DNA of 64,000 bases, taken from Cryphonectria parasitica EP155 (taxonomy: Eukaryota; Ascomycota; Sordariomycetes; Diaporthales; Cryphonectriaceae). The stretch spans positions 1,426,001-1,490,000 of the forward strand of contig NW_024468913.1 in assembly GCF_011745365.1 (NCBI RefSeq). The letters run 5' to 3'. A program made the position numbers and the translations under genes. Shown here in pieces: positions 23,199 through 33,885 of this stretch (its first letter is position 1; each line of letters starts with the position of its first letter). Under the pieces are notes generated by a model. It had not been told where the DNA came from. It saw nothing but the letters and a program-made list of their open reading frames with translations, and ran no database searches.

Positions 23199-24204
23199 CT
23201 TGGTACGTCGGCCGGGCGAGGTGGGCGTGGTGTGAAGGGTGCGATGCTCTGGTGGCGGCGGGAGACGAGGTTGGGTCACTATCAGGTGCCTTGGTTTGAC
23301 TGAGAGACGTGTGACAGTAAATACACGTGTATGAACTGGTGGGTGAGGCATGCAGCCTGGTGAACATGAAGGAAGGGAGTGGGATAGGGGAGGTCGTTGT
23401 TCGGGCCCTCAAATAGGAATTCTTTACTTACTTTTCGTTGGCAATATTGGGGGAAGACGGGATGATGATATCATACATCATCATTCCAAGGCCCTTCTTG
23501 TCCACTTGCTGCTGAAAGCCTCTCGAACCTCACAAATAATATACACAAAATGCTCCCACTTTGCATTTCATAAGTCAAATTCTCAGAACATAAATGAAAA
23601 GAATAATAACTGGTGCTTTGAAGATATCTACCTTGTGAGAATTGTGTTGTTTCAATGTTGTTGATAAACTACTTGTCATTAATTCGGCAGACAAATGACA
23701 AGCCACCTATATAACTTGTGAGGACATGACGATTTGAGCAACACAACTATTATAAATCGTAGGTATGAGCATCCTGAATTAATTATGAGGAAACCGCATG
23801 AATGCGTCGACACCTTACTTTTTCACACATTGAATGAGGGTTACATTATCGTGCTCAGCTACGCAGCGCTGGGTAAAGACTCCGACGGTAAAAAAATTCA
23901 TTTAAATCTCATTCTAAAACACAACCAACACAAATGTCCTTGATCTGCTTACTACATTTAACCTTTATGACCCTTGGCACTACCGGAGAGAGGTTGGAAA
24001 ACTGAACCGGGGGATGGTCGCGCTTAAAGGTGCAGTAGGCGACACTAGAGTGACATACCAGTCTGCTTGCGATTGAGAAATGAGAGCGCTCATCATTGCT
24101 TATGATGAGGCAGTCTCATAGGAGCCATACGTATTCAATAAGCGCCAGACGCTGCGTGGGCTGTCGTTGATCCCGCGAGTCATCTCGTGCTATCCAGTCT
24201 GAGC
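23199..24204. other. AT-richer intergenic, no gene
   Basis: No supported gene in 1 kb. The part from about 23480 to 23960 is more AT-rich than its surroundings and could be old repeat sequence; nothing in it was recognised. Confidence 0.45.
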
Positions 24205-25264
24205 TCAGAGGTGAAGCTGACAGGTATTGTCTTTCAGAAACACTAACGATATGATCATAATCCAGTACAGCACCGCCCTGCAGATCTCCAGCGCCTCAAG
24301 GGTCCAAAGAACCATGGTAGATGCCAGAATCTGAAAGGGTGTCATGGAGAGGGCCATCGTGCGTACCCCAAATCTCTGCGCAACTCCTACTTTGGCTGTC
24401 TGATGCCCAGCTAGGCCGGGTCCATACCGAGCCACGAACAACGCCGAGGACCATGGCCAACGAGCCAACACTCCCCATGATGTAAATGACACGCTTCCAA
24501 AATGCCTTCTGAGAGACCTTGCTGACCTTTTCCACCTCTTCGATTACATCCAGGATCCCATTCGTGAAGCCGGCAAGTGGCTTCCGGATGCTTTCCCATG
24601 TAGCCTCCCGTACTTGGTCATCCTCAGAAGCGAAGTTCTCTGGCTTTCTCCTGACGGATTCAAGTTCCCTGAGTAGGTCCTGAACGAGCGTGTAGGCCTC
24701 CGAGGGGATCACATGCCTCCTACCACCAGATGATACAGCAATGGAGTTGGCTCCCGTCAATTGGGACTTCCAGTCAGGCCCTGTATACAGACAGTCCGAA
24801 AGGTGCTGAAGGGTTTTCATCCGGACGTTGAATGTGCACTTACGGCCTCGCGTAGCGTTCAGACAGTGTTGATCCCACCCGTTCAGCTTCATCAAGTCGT
24901 AAATCTCCTTGACGGACTTGTTGACCTCTTGCATGGCCGTCTCCACCTCAGACACGTCCACCAGCCGGTAGAAGTCGTCCTCCGCTTCGCCGCCCACGTC
25001 CTCGTTAGAAACGCTAAAGTCGCGAATCTCCGGTGGTCCTGTCATGAGTCTTCGGCCACCTGAACAGAGCTCAGAGGCCCTATCGCAAGCCTGTTGGCAC
25101 CAGAGACGCGCTGAGCTACCTCGACGTTCGTGCTTGGGGAGGTCCTGTTCCTCTGTACGAGGTTGAGGGGATGGCGATACGGTGCCATAGCCGGATTCGA
25201 CGTCGTCGTGGCCTCGTCTGCGCCTGGCATCAGACGAGCCAGCGGCCATTGGTAACTCTGTCAT
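24205..25264 (-). CDS. Orphan multi-pass membrane protein
   Basis: Two exons: 25264-24428 and 24375-24205 (intron 52 nt, GTATGG...GCGCAG with a CTAG-type branch region). Gives 335 residues. The start is the Met of MTELPMAAGSSDARR; the frame is open 81 codons further upstream but that part looks like a leader. Residues 1-130 are hydrophilic. A helical region follows (EVETAMQEVNKSVKEIYDLM, about 120-150). After the helix of about 220-265, three hydrophobic segments occupy the C-terminal 80 residues: VIYIMGSVGSLAMVLGVV, MTPFQILASTMVLWTLEALE, and RAVLYWIMIISLVFL. The splice is needed to give the last two. Not recognised; a membrane protein of unknown role. Confidence 0.65.
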
Positions 25265-25876
25265 TGTAGGGGCGCAAATCTGAAATAAATGAGGGCTTTG
25301 TTTTTGTTCGTGCCGGTCAAAATCTCTACCAGCGGAAAGGTCGTTGGCGGATGTAGCGATGTGCGTATGGAAGCAGTGTGTTCTCTGTAAGTTCTGTTGC
25401 TTTCGAATACTCAAAGGAATGCCAGTGATATTGATTCGTCGTCCCTGTGTTTTCTTGTTGGGGGAGGGCGGGCCAGGAGTTGACGGGACTGATATCAGTG
25501 CCCACACACGGGCCGTTTATATGTCGAGAGCTGCCTCGGGTGTGAACATCGTGGCGTTATGACAGAAAGAATTTATGAGCACGCAGTCACGAGAAATGTG
25601 TGATAGTGACCGAAAGTCAGGACTGAAGACAACTATGATGCTACATGCGATCAGACATCTCGCAACTAATAACGCCGTATTGTGATTCGCTCTGAAGGCT
25701 GGCTTGCGCCCGTCGAGAAGACTCGTCAGCCCGGGAAAGTAATCACTCGATGTGATAACACGGTAAGTCCTGTAAAGGTATCAACAATTGACTAGCATGA
25801 AATGTACCGGCCTCGCCGAGTCAGAGGGTATCGATCGAAAACAAGATTCTGTGGGCAGGTAGGTATGTTCTGCCAC
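25265..25876. other. Intergenic, nothing seen
   Basis: Promoter region of the membrane-protein gene and 3' end of the ame1-like gene. No gene or repeat recognised. Confidence 0.5.
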
Positions 25877-28060
25877 TCAGAGCACAGCCACCGTGCGCTC
25901 CAAGAACGCATTGAAACCTTTGATTTGCTTCAGTACACCACCACCACCAGGCCCACTATCACAGGCCTGCTCTGTAACCCTGCTAATGAGCAGCTCCAGG
26001 TTGGCAAGATCAGCTGTCTTTTGGTCTTTTACTGAGAGCTCAGGGGCGGCCCGACCCTGCTCGATCGCTAGGTCGATATCGTGCATTGCCGCGGAAAGAC
26101 TGATATTGTGCTGCCCATGGAGTTAGTCATCGACCCGGATTTTTCAGAATAAAACAAGAAAGTGAGCCGGAAAAAAAAAAGAAAGGGGGGGGGGGGGTGG
26201 CTTATGAAAAGACATACCAAAGCCTGCTTGCTGTCTTCGTCATGTTTGGCTCTCAGAGCATCCATGCGTAGTGCGACTTGCTCCCTCTCAGCCCGGATCT
26301 GTATGATTCTCTCTCGCAACTTCAACTTTTCTCTCTGTGCATCCCGCACGCGTTTTCTGAGTGCAAATAATTGATCAAGAGCAATCGTCTGTTATGCATG
26401 TCAGTAAAGTCAACCCCTCTCAAACAAGAAACGTCATTCCTCACATGCTCCAAAAGCCGTGTGCGTAGCTGCCCCTGAAATGCCTCCAAAGCCCTCAGCT
26501 TTATACGATTTTCCTTCTTTGTAGCAGCGTCTTGTGAATTGCTGATACTGTCCTTTATCTTGTTGACACTGCTGCCGATGATTTCCTCGCACATCGAGGA
26601 GAGAACATCGACAGCATTGACACCACTCCGGTTGGCGTACGGTATGTTCAAGTTAAGTATGTCCTCGTCGTCTGAATCGTCAGCACCACGAGGTCTGAGG
26701 CGTGTGAACCGTTGAATTTTGACCGGTACTGGCGGACGGCTCTCGTCATCCCTTTTCTTCCGTGCCGTCGCTGGCTTCTTCGGTTTGGCCCTTGGTGCCT
26801 TCGGCTGGCGTTGCTTCGCAGGGCTCGTTTTCTTGGCCGGCGCTGCAGGTCGCGGCCGTTTGGCGACTGGTTCTTCCGAGGGTTCATCAGGTGATAATTC
26901 TGGCGAGGCTACCCGTAAGTGTCTTTGCGGTCGCTTTCGACCAAGGCGTCGTGCAGCCTCCCTGTCATCAACTTCCTGGGCTACCTCGTCCTCGCCTGCA
27001 ATCGAGGGCTCGACTACAACAGTCTCTGGTATCTCAGGCACACTCTCCTCCAGAGATGGGTCCTCTGCGGCAACGTTTTCTCCGAAAGCCTCTTCAGCAC
27101 CTACCGGCAAGTCTGATGAGAGCTCATTAATCTTGTCATCAGGACTGCCAGAAAGCCGAGAACTCCGACGCAACCCTGTCCGAGTGGACCTCGCCGAAGC
27201 CAGAGTCCCGGCTGCGCTTTTCCTAGATTTTCGCGACAGTGGTGACGAGGATTGCAGGAACCCGATGCTCGTGCCGTTGTCCGCCGACTGCAAAGCAGAC
27301 TGAAGCAGCGCGCTCGAGTCCCTGGCCCCGCTGGCCTGCAGCCTTCGTCTATGGCCACTCCCTGGCGCGTCTGTGGGGCTTTCGCTCACCTCTTCGGCAC
27401 GGAGTGCAATGAGAGGTGAGGACTGTGGCGGAACCTGGTGCTGAACGGTTGGCCCAGGCACGGCTGCCCTTGCTGCCATGCCCGTGCGCTGAGATGAGGG
27501 GCGACTTCGAGGCACAGAGGTCGTGACAGCCTCCTCCGCCTCGTCGGCAGTGGCCGGCGCATTGTCAAAATCGTAAGGGTCGCCCCGGTTTGGCCGAGCA
27601 GGCGAAACACGTTTCGACGAGCGATTTGCAGATGTCGACTGGGAGGACGGTGGTTGAGATTGGGCTGGTGGCGGGCTTACAGTCGCGCTTGCTGTGCCCA
27701 GTCGTCGCCTCTTAGCTGATGTGTTTGGCCCAGTGCGCTTGACTGATGCAGCCGCCGGCGTTATCTCTGGGGATGCTGCGGCTGGCGGATCTGGAGATTC
27801 CTGCTCTGGTTCAGGCTCGGGCTCGGGCTCTGGCGCGAGGGCTGGAATCGCGAAGAGATCACCGAAGTCTGCATCCTGGACCTGATGGCGTCTTCAGGCA
27901 CATCCAATTAGCACAGCAAAGCTGAACGAGGGACAACTTAGGGATAACCTACGCCGCACCGCGCATGCGCGACCGCATACGATCCTCGCGAGCTGCACAT
28001 GGAAGTCAGAAGACGTGTCCGGTCGTGGAGAACGAAAGGGGTTGGCTTACTTTGATCCAT
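25877..28060 (-). CDS. ame1: Inner-kinetochore Ame1/CENP-U-like protein
   Basis: Five exons inferred: 28060-28051 (10-nt first exon), 27992-27953, 27891-26445, 26388-26218, 26110-25877. All four introns close in phase and give 633 residues. The N-terminus reads MDQTREDRMRSRMRGAA then DADFGDLF, a pattern I associate with fungal Ame1 proteins. The middle is disordered, with a basic AT-hook-like block (KRPRPAAPAKKTSPAK). The C-terminal part starts GVNAVDVLSSMCEEIIG, then a long coiled coil (about 430-560). This layout fits the Mis17/Ame1 (CENP-U) subunit of the COMA/CCAN complex. The identity is from recalled family style, not a search; CENP-Q is the alternative. Intron 3 of the exon set uses a TGAAG acceptor at 27892, which is weak. 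Intron 4 carries runs of 10 A and 13 G. Confidence 0.62.
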
Positions 28061-28794
28061 GGTGTCGCAAGCTCGTCAGGTCATGAGACCAAGGTCAAAA
28101 AGAAGAATACTCGCACCATCTGTGTGCCATACGGTCTTGAAAGTCGCATTGACTTTGGCATTGACCTGTCGATTTGGGAGACGCGACGACGCGTTTGCCG
28201 AGTGAAGCGGGGCTTCCGTTGCTGTCAGTGTAGGCCAGTGACGTCTTCAGGGTTAAGGTTAGGGTTAGCCGAAACCCTGCCATATGGTTGCCAAACCACT
28301 TTTGACGTCTTTAGCACTATATATCAATTACTGAACTACGCAACTTACCTCCGCCTGTTTCCCAAGATAATTCCTACTCTTCTCAAGCACTATTCAGAAG
28401 AGCAGTTAGCACTGTGTAGACCCTACGCAGATTGAGAATTCAGACAACCCTTTAGACATGTACGACCATATTCCCGAGCCTACTCCCACCTCCCCAGCCA
28501 GACATTAATTAGCCAAGCATTTGAGTGTCTAATAAAGTGAACGCATGGATATGTCTTTGAGCTCTCCTTGAATGATTTGGTCAGATAACAGTCGCTACGT
28601 TTGTGACGTCTACATGTGTCCACTTTTCACCATCACCGAGTTTACCTCCTACCTTGATACGGCCTCCATGATACTATAGTCTCATCTGTGCCACCAACGT
28701 GCATATCCAACAACCTTAGTGTACCCCTCGGCAAAGAGACATGTATAGCAGGCCTTCAGCCTTCGCTTCTTTCTCATTGTAAATCTCGCACATC
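28061..28794. promoter_or_regulatory. Divergent promoter region between ame1-like gene and hydrolase
   Basis: 734 bp between divergent start codons. It carries a telomere-like motif (separate entry). The 3' half is AT-rich. No protein-like open frame. Confidence 0.45.
28249..28268 (+). repeat. Interstitial TTAGGG-like repeat (telobox)
   Basis: AGGGTTAAGGTTAGGGTTAG: about three units of the fungal telomere repeat TTAGGG, one unit with a lost G. It sits 189 bp upstream of the ame1-like start codon. Such short arrays can be bound by telomere-repeat-binding factors in promoters, or be relics of a double-strand break repair. Function here is not shown. Confidence 0.6.
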
Positions 28795-29683
28795 ATGACA
28801 CAGCAGAGATCTGACCTTGCAGTTGTTCTATGCCATGGTTCTTACCTGACTCCGGCTCCTTACGGGCCATTGCTCAACGCACTTCAGGAGGAAAGCATTC
28901 AAGCCTACTGTCCTCAGCTCCCGACCTGCGACCTCGCAAAGTTGAACGTCGGCGACATCCACAACCCCGACTTCGACCGAGAGCCCCCCGCTGGAGGCTA
29001 CCCTCAGGGCAAAGAGGACGCCGAAGCCGTGCTTAACGTGCTGGAGCCTCTCGTCGACCAGGGCAAACGTGTCTTGCTCATCGCCCACTCTTCTGGAGGC
29101 TGGACGGCCACCCAAGTGGCGCGTCTGGAGCTCCAGGCCAAGTCCCGAGCATTGAACGGACTGGCTGGTGGCATTATTGGTATCCTCTACATGGGTGCCT
29201 TTTTCATCCCTGTGGGGGAGTCTGTCAATTCATTCTTCCAGCCAAAAGACAGCCAGACCCCTGTGACACCACCATACATGACTTTTCACGTCAGTGTTAA
29301 TAAGACCCCATCATACCCAGGCTCCCCTCCCCCCTAGGAATTGTTCACACTTCTTGAACCAACACATTGCCCCTACGTGACAGAAACACGGTCTTTCGGG
29401 GCTCGGGACTATTGTTGAAGCCGAGAAATTCTTATTCACTGGCCTGGACCAAGCCCAGGCAAAAGAATGGGCGGCGGGCCTGACGGCATCCCCTATCTTG
29501 ACTACGAAACTCACCAATGACGCCTACTCTGCCCTTCCATGCGCATACCTCGTGCTGGAGTACAGTCACACACACCTTTATAACGTTGTTCGCTTGGCCT
29601 GGCGTGTTGGTCTTCATAGAGTTAATGATCATGATATCATACGAATCAATAATATAGTGTACTGTAGTATCTATAGTGTATAG
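28795..29683 (+). pseudogene. Alpha/beta hydrolase with a lost C-terminal end
   Basis: Two exons: 28795-29289 and 29384-29683 (intron 94 nt, GTCAGT...GACAG). Gives 264 residues. The N-terminal part is a good alpha/beta hydrolase: AVVLCHGSYLTPAPYGPLL (oxyanion HG), nucleophile Ser99 in LLIAHSSGGWTA, and KFLFTGLDQAQAKEWAAGLT with NDAYSALPCAYLVLE. After LVLE the frame runs into an unrelated Tyr/Asn/Ile-rich tail (about 40 residues) with no GHSP-type histidine. Homologues in this family normally continue with a short helix and the catalytic His. No downstream exon restores it. The gene is therefore truncated and probably inactive; the exon 1 part looks under recent constraint. It is the same family as the intact hydrolase at 4877-5647. 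Confidence 0.65.
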
Positions 29684-31596
29684 GCTTAACTAATGGCTGT
29701 CCACAGGTCCCTGCAAAGGGTTGCTTATAACTGGCGGATATTGTGGCTGAGAAGGCACTAAGATGACAAGGTATGCTGCCTACTTACTTAAGTAAGTACT
29801 TAGCCACGCTGTCCACACAGCCTGGACCTCGAGGCTGCGCACTTGTATAGATGTTCATGCTAGAATAGCGTCAGCATGAACGTACAATTGGGGCCGAGTT
29901 GTCGTTGAGCATAATGACTACAATTGAGACGATTCACATTGACTATAGTTTTATGGCCTCAGGGTCAAGCGTCGATCCGTGCGTGAAGCTTCTCCACCAG
30001 CGAACACCAGCATGTCAGGCCCGGGCTCCACCTCAACGGCCCGAGGGCCTACCAAGACACGCTACTCACTGTCGTGCTATGCATTTCCAGCAGGGCGGCT
30101 GTGAAGTACATGCAAAAAAAAATAAGCGCATTATGGAGAGAGCATCAATTCCAGACCCAAAAATGGATCTGATGGTTGCGAATGCCATAAAATGGCGAAG
30201 AAGACTCGACGACAGGCCGGCACGACCGCCACTTACCATGGTACATACGGAAAACCAGCATAATCTGGCAATGTGAAAAAGAGAACAAGACCCTGAGCGA
30301 CCCTTTGTTCCCGGTGGTGGGGACCTGCCAGCTCGGGCAGGCGCTCATGTGCCGCAGACCCCCCTCCCCCCTCCGACTCAGGCTGGGCCCAATTTGTGGG
30401 TGGTTGCAAATGGCTGCTCAAGTACAATGATACACAGGGAGATCGTTGAGGGAGACAAGATTCTAACCAGCTCAACGGTAGGGCGATAGTTCCACAAGGG
30501 CAACCCTCATTTTCTTTCAGGCCTTGTGTTTTGAGACCCTGTTGGGCTTGCCGGTTTGCCGCTTGCGTGCATATTTCAAACGCAGCGCCTGCAGTGGGTT
30601 GGTTGGACTGGGGATGACGCGGCCCCCCGACTCACCACTGTGGCACAGCCTGCCATGTCCCTCACGTACTAGTGCTGCAGCCCACTCACGCCTGCCCTCT
30701 AGATCTTCTTTCGATGCTTTCTTGGTTGGACAACCCCTGCATGAGAACGCAAGGGGGGAAGGATAGGGGAAACTGTCTGGTGAATCTGTTCTTTCCCTTT
30801 TCCTTTGTTCATTTTTTCCTGGTGAGCAGATCGGCCGGGAAGTGGGAGTGCCCGTTGTTGCATGGATGCAAGCCTGCGTCATCGCCCGGTTGGCACATGT
30901 TACAGTGCTATGTTGGTGGCCTATACAACCGTCAACCTACCGAGGGAAGTCGAGGGCCACGCAGCAGCGGGCCTACTACTGGGGACCTGGAGAAAACCAG
31001 GATAGGGTTTCCTTCTAAACCTTGACAGCCGCAGTCTAAGCTCGTTGATGAAAATAACCTCGTCCCATATTTGACAAAGTTCTTTCCTCTCCTTTCTTTA
31101 CACTCTTTATTTTCGTCTCCTTTTTCCCCCATGCTTGTCTTGATGTGCACTCGAGCCTCCAGCAAACTTGGGCCGTATATCCACAGCATCTCGCGACTCG
31201 ACCTGTACCTGCCATTCAATGTCTTGATATTGTGTCGACCGCCAGCAGAAGCAACAACCTGCTTATAACCCGACCCGTCTTCTAGCACGAACCTCGACAG
31301 CCCTGGGGATATTTTGCCGGTCTATCTCGTCGTCTATCTAAAATTTGTCTGCCTGCTGAGTCTCTTCTCATCATTTGTGTAATTACTTGCGCACATACGA
31401 CCCACACCATCTGGGCTGCCGCATTTATGCACAGATGACCACGACAGGATCAGATCGGCACTCTTGCTCCGATAGAAAGACCGACCTCGTCGCACGCAGA
31501 TTTTGAGCACGCGACCATCTTTCCTTGTGTCTCTCTGCTTTTCTCCCCCCCCGTCGTTCAGCAAGGGACTACTCTCCTTGAACATCCTCATCCATC
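29684..31596. other. Long intergenic, no gene
   Basis: 1.9 kb with only short unconvincing open frames. The first part follows the truncated hydrolase and is AT-rich near 29640-29700. The last part is likely promoter and 5' leader of the LicD gene. Confidence 0.5.
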
Positions 31597-32862
31597 ATGC
31601 GGCCCACCAGGCTTCTTCTGTCCACGCTCGCATGGGGATCCATATGGACCCCAACGGCGGTTGCAGACGCAGATTTCTTGCAAGTACGGAGGAAAAATCC
31701 TTACAATCGCAACAGCAAACATATCGATGAACCAGACAAATACTTTCGTAGGTTCTACCAGCCTCCCTATGGATTTACACCCTGGTCAATATTGTCATCT
31801 TGAAATAGGGTTCGAAGAAGTTATCTTTACTAACGAACCAACTTCCACAGATGAGGCCTTGTGAGTCTGGTTTGCCCTCGTCCAGCACGGGCCGTACAAT
31901 ACTGACTACGATCATGTGAAAAGCTTCCATCCTCACTACGACGGGCGGTCAGTATCCTTGACAGGGTCATTGCTGCCGGTACACGCATACTGACGTTCAC
32001 GGCAGATTTGCAAAGGATGTCTTGCCTTACAGCGAACAAAAGGACGCTCTGAAGAACTTAGTACAGACGTACTTGGCCACATTCGCGGAATTAGGGATCG
32101 AGACATGGCTCATGCACGGTTCCCTGCTAGGCTGGTGGTGGGGACAGAAGGTCTGATGCCTTCAGATGCGCCCTCATTTCCTCTTATGTGTTGAAGCTGA
32201 CTGATAGTGATGGTTAGGTCCTGCCCTGGGACACGGATATCGATGTGTAAGTAGACAGACCCATTGTACCCTTTTTTTACAAACAGCCATCATGGCCGAT
32301 GACTCTGACCATCCTCAAAGCCAGGTGACGGAAGAGAGCATGCACTACCTGGCATCGTACTACAATATGTCGACGTTCCACTACAAGACGTCCCGTATGC
32401 CATATGGAAAGTACTATATGCTCGAGGTCAACCCGAACTACATCAACCGGGAGCAGACCGACACGTCCAACGTCATCGACGCGAGGTGGATCGACACAGA
32501 CAGCGGCATGTTCATCGACATCACCACCGTGAGGTACAACCTGACGCACCCAGCGGGCGAGGGGATCCTCTCGTGCAAGGACGGCCACGAGTTCAGGGAC
32601 ACTTACCTCTACCCGCTCTATAGCACAAAGTTTGAGGGATCTCCAGTCAAGATCCCATATAAGTACAAAGTCATGCTCGAGTCTGAATATGGGGCCGATG
32701 CACTATCTAATACCCGTTTCGCCGAGTACGTATTGACTACTACGGAGTTGAGAGAGAAGTGTCGCTTGCTGACCTAAACGCAGCCATTACTTTGACAACA
32801 TACGGATGGAGTGGATGCCTGAACATGTCCCGGACAGTGATGAAAGCGCTGAGCTTCGGTGA
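31597..32862 (+). CDS. LicD-family secreted transferase-like protein
   Basis: Seven exons inferred: 31597-31747, 31851-31860, 31924-31947, 32006-32150, 32218-32246, 32321-32725, 32784-32862. The join gives 280 residues and all phases close. Residues 1-24 (MRPTRLLLSTLAWGSIWTPT) are a probable signal peptide. The core reads ETWLMHGSLLGWWWGQK, then LPWDTDIDVQV, the LicD-type HGSLLGxxR/W and D-x-D nucleotidyltransferase-like motif. DARWIDTDSGMFIDITTVR and RFADHYFDNIRMEWMPEHVP follow. In fungi this family is related to Mnn4-type mannose phosphorylation of cell-wall glycans. Exon 2 is only 10 nt, exon 3 is 24 nt and exon 5 is 29 nt; introns 2 and 5 end in AAG rather than YAG. Confidence 0.8.
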
Positions 32863-32888
32863 CAAGCGAAGACCTTATAGCGTGGCAT

Positions 32889-33260
32889 TTATTCTTTCCT
32901 TCGGGTCGGGCGTCGAAAGGAGACACCGGACCTAAGAGACTTTCCAGCAACTTTGGTGATTATTTTTGGGTGCGAGGTAGAACGTACCACCACCCTCGGC
33001 TCCGTCAGTGAAGCAGGCTCATTCAGGCGCAAAGATTGGTCTTGGGCAGAGGACAGGGAAAAAGCTTTGGCATGATCTGCATTTTCAAAGGAAATTGGGC
33101 TTCTTTGGAGGGTTGACGAAAGCGACAGCCCCTCCATATTGATATTCACAACGGGACGATTCGGAGTTGGTTGGGCATCTGGCAAGCGTTTGGCCTTCGG
33201 GAGTTTCTGGTCAGCATTTTTCTTTCTTTGTGTAAGACTCTGATACCGAGGAAGTAGCAA
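32889..33260 (-). CDS. Possible small basic protein, weak support
   Basis: 123-residue open frame converging on the LicD gene, 27 bp from its stop. It is rich in Ser, Arg, Lys and Pro and contains no motif I recognise. There is no independent support; it may be a chance frame. Confidence 0.2.
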   Translation of the reverse strand: MLLPRYQSLTQRKKNADQKLPKAKRLPDAQPTPNRPVVNINMEGLSLSSTLQRSPISFENADHAKAFSLSSAQDQSLRLNEPASLTEPRVVVRSTSHPKIITKVAGKSLRSGVSFRRPTRRKE

Positions 33261-33885
33261 CGATGAAAGAATGGACTTTCAGAAGGAATTCATTCCTCTG
33301 GCCTCTTCTATTGGCTCCTGTTTTGACCCAGTGGAAAAAGTTGAGCCACCTTACATATGTACTAATTAATGTTGTGATACTGTGTACAAAGGTACTGTAC
33401 TAAGTATATATCGCCAAGCCATCACGGGTCCCTCGCTCCATGTCGAGCTAGACCTCCCAGGTGGCCCCTAACTCAGCCCCCCTGTCCCTGCGTGACGTCC
33501 TCAAGTCCCGCAGCTGATACGCCCCCGACCCACCACCTCCACGTAACCTACAGTCATAGTACGTCGCCCGAAGACCCTCATGCATCACCATCATCTGTCT
33601 GTATCTCTATGGCAGCCTAGCTAGCTTCGCAAGCTCCCAAGGCTTCGACGACGACGACGACGACAACGGCCCTTCAGCTGGATCTAGAAGCACCGCGGAC
33701 CTTGTGTATTCACCAACCAAAATAATCGAACCGACCAGCGATCCTTCTTCCTTCCTCGCCCATCTTCCAAACCCGAGGGTCAGACAACTCTCAAACGAAC
33801 CTGCCTTCGGGAGGACAGAGAGCATACCACTCGAAGACCTCTCCTCTGTGGTTTGGCCCACCGAGGCCCGAGAAATCAAGTCAAG
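33261..33885. other. Intergenic, promoter of KDEL-receptor paralogue
   Basis: 625 bp with no supported gene. A short GAC-trinucleotide run lies near 33648-33665. Confidence 0.5.
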
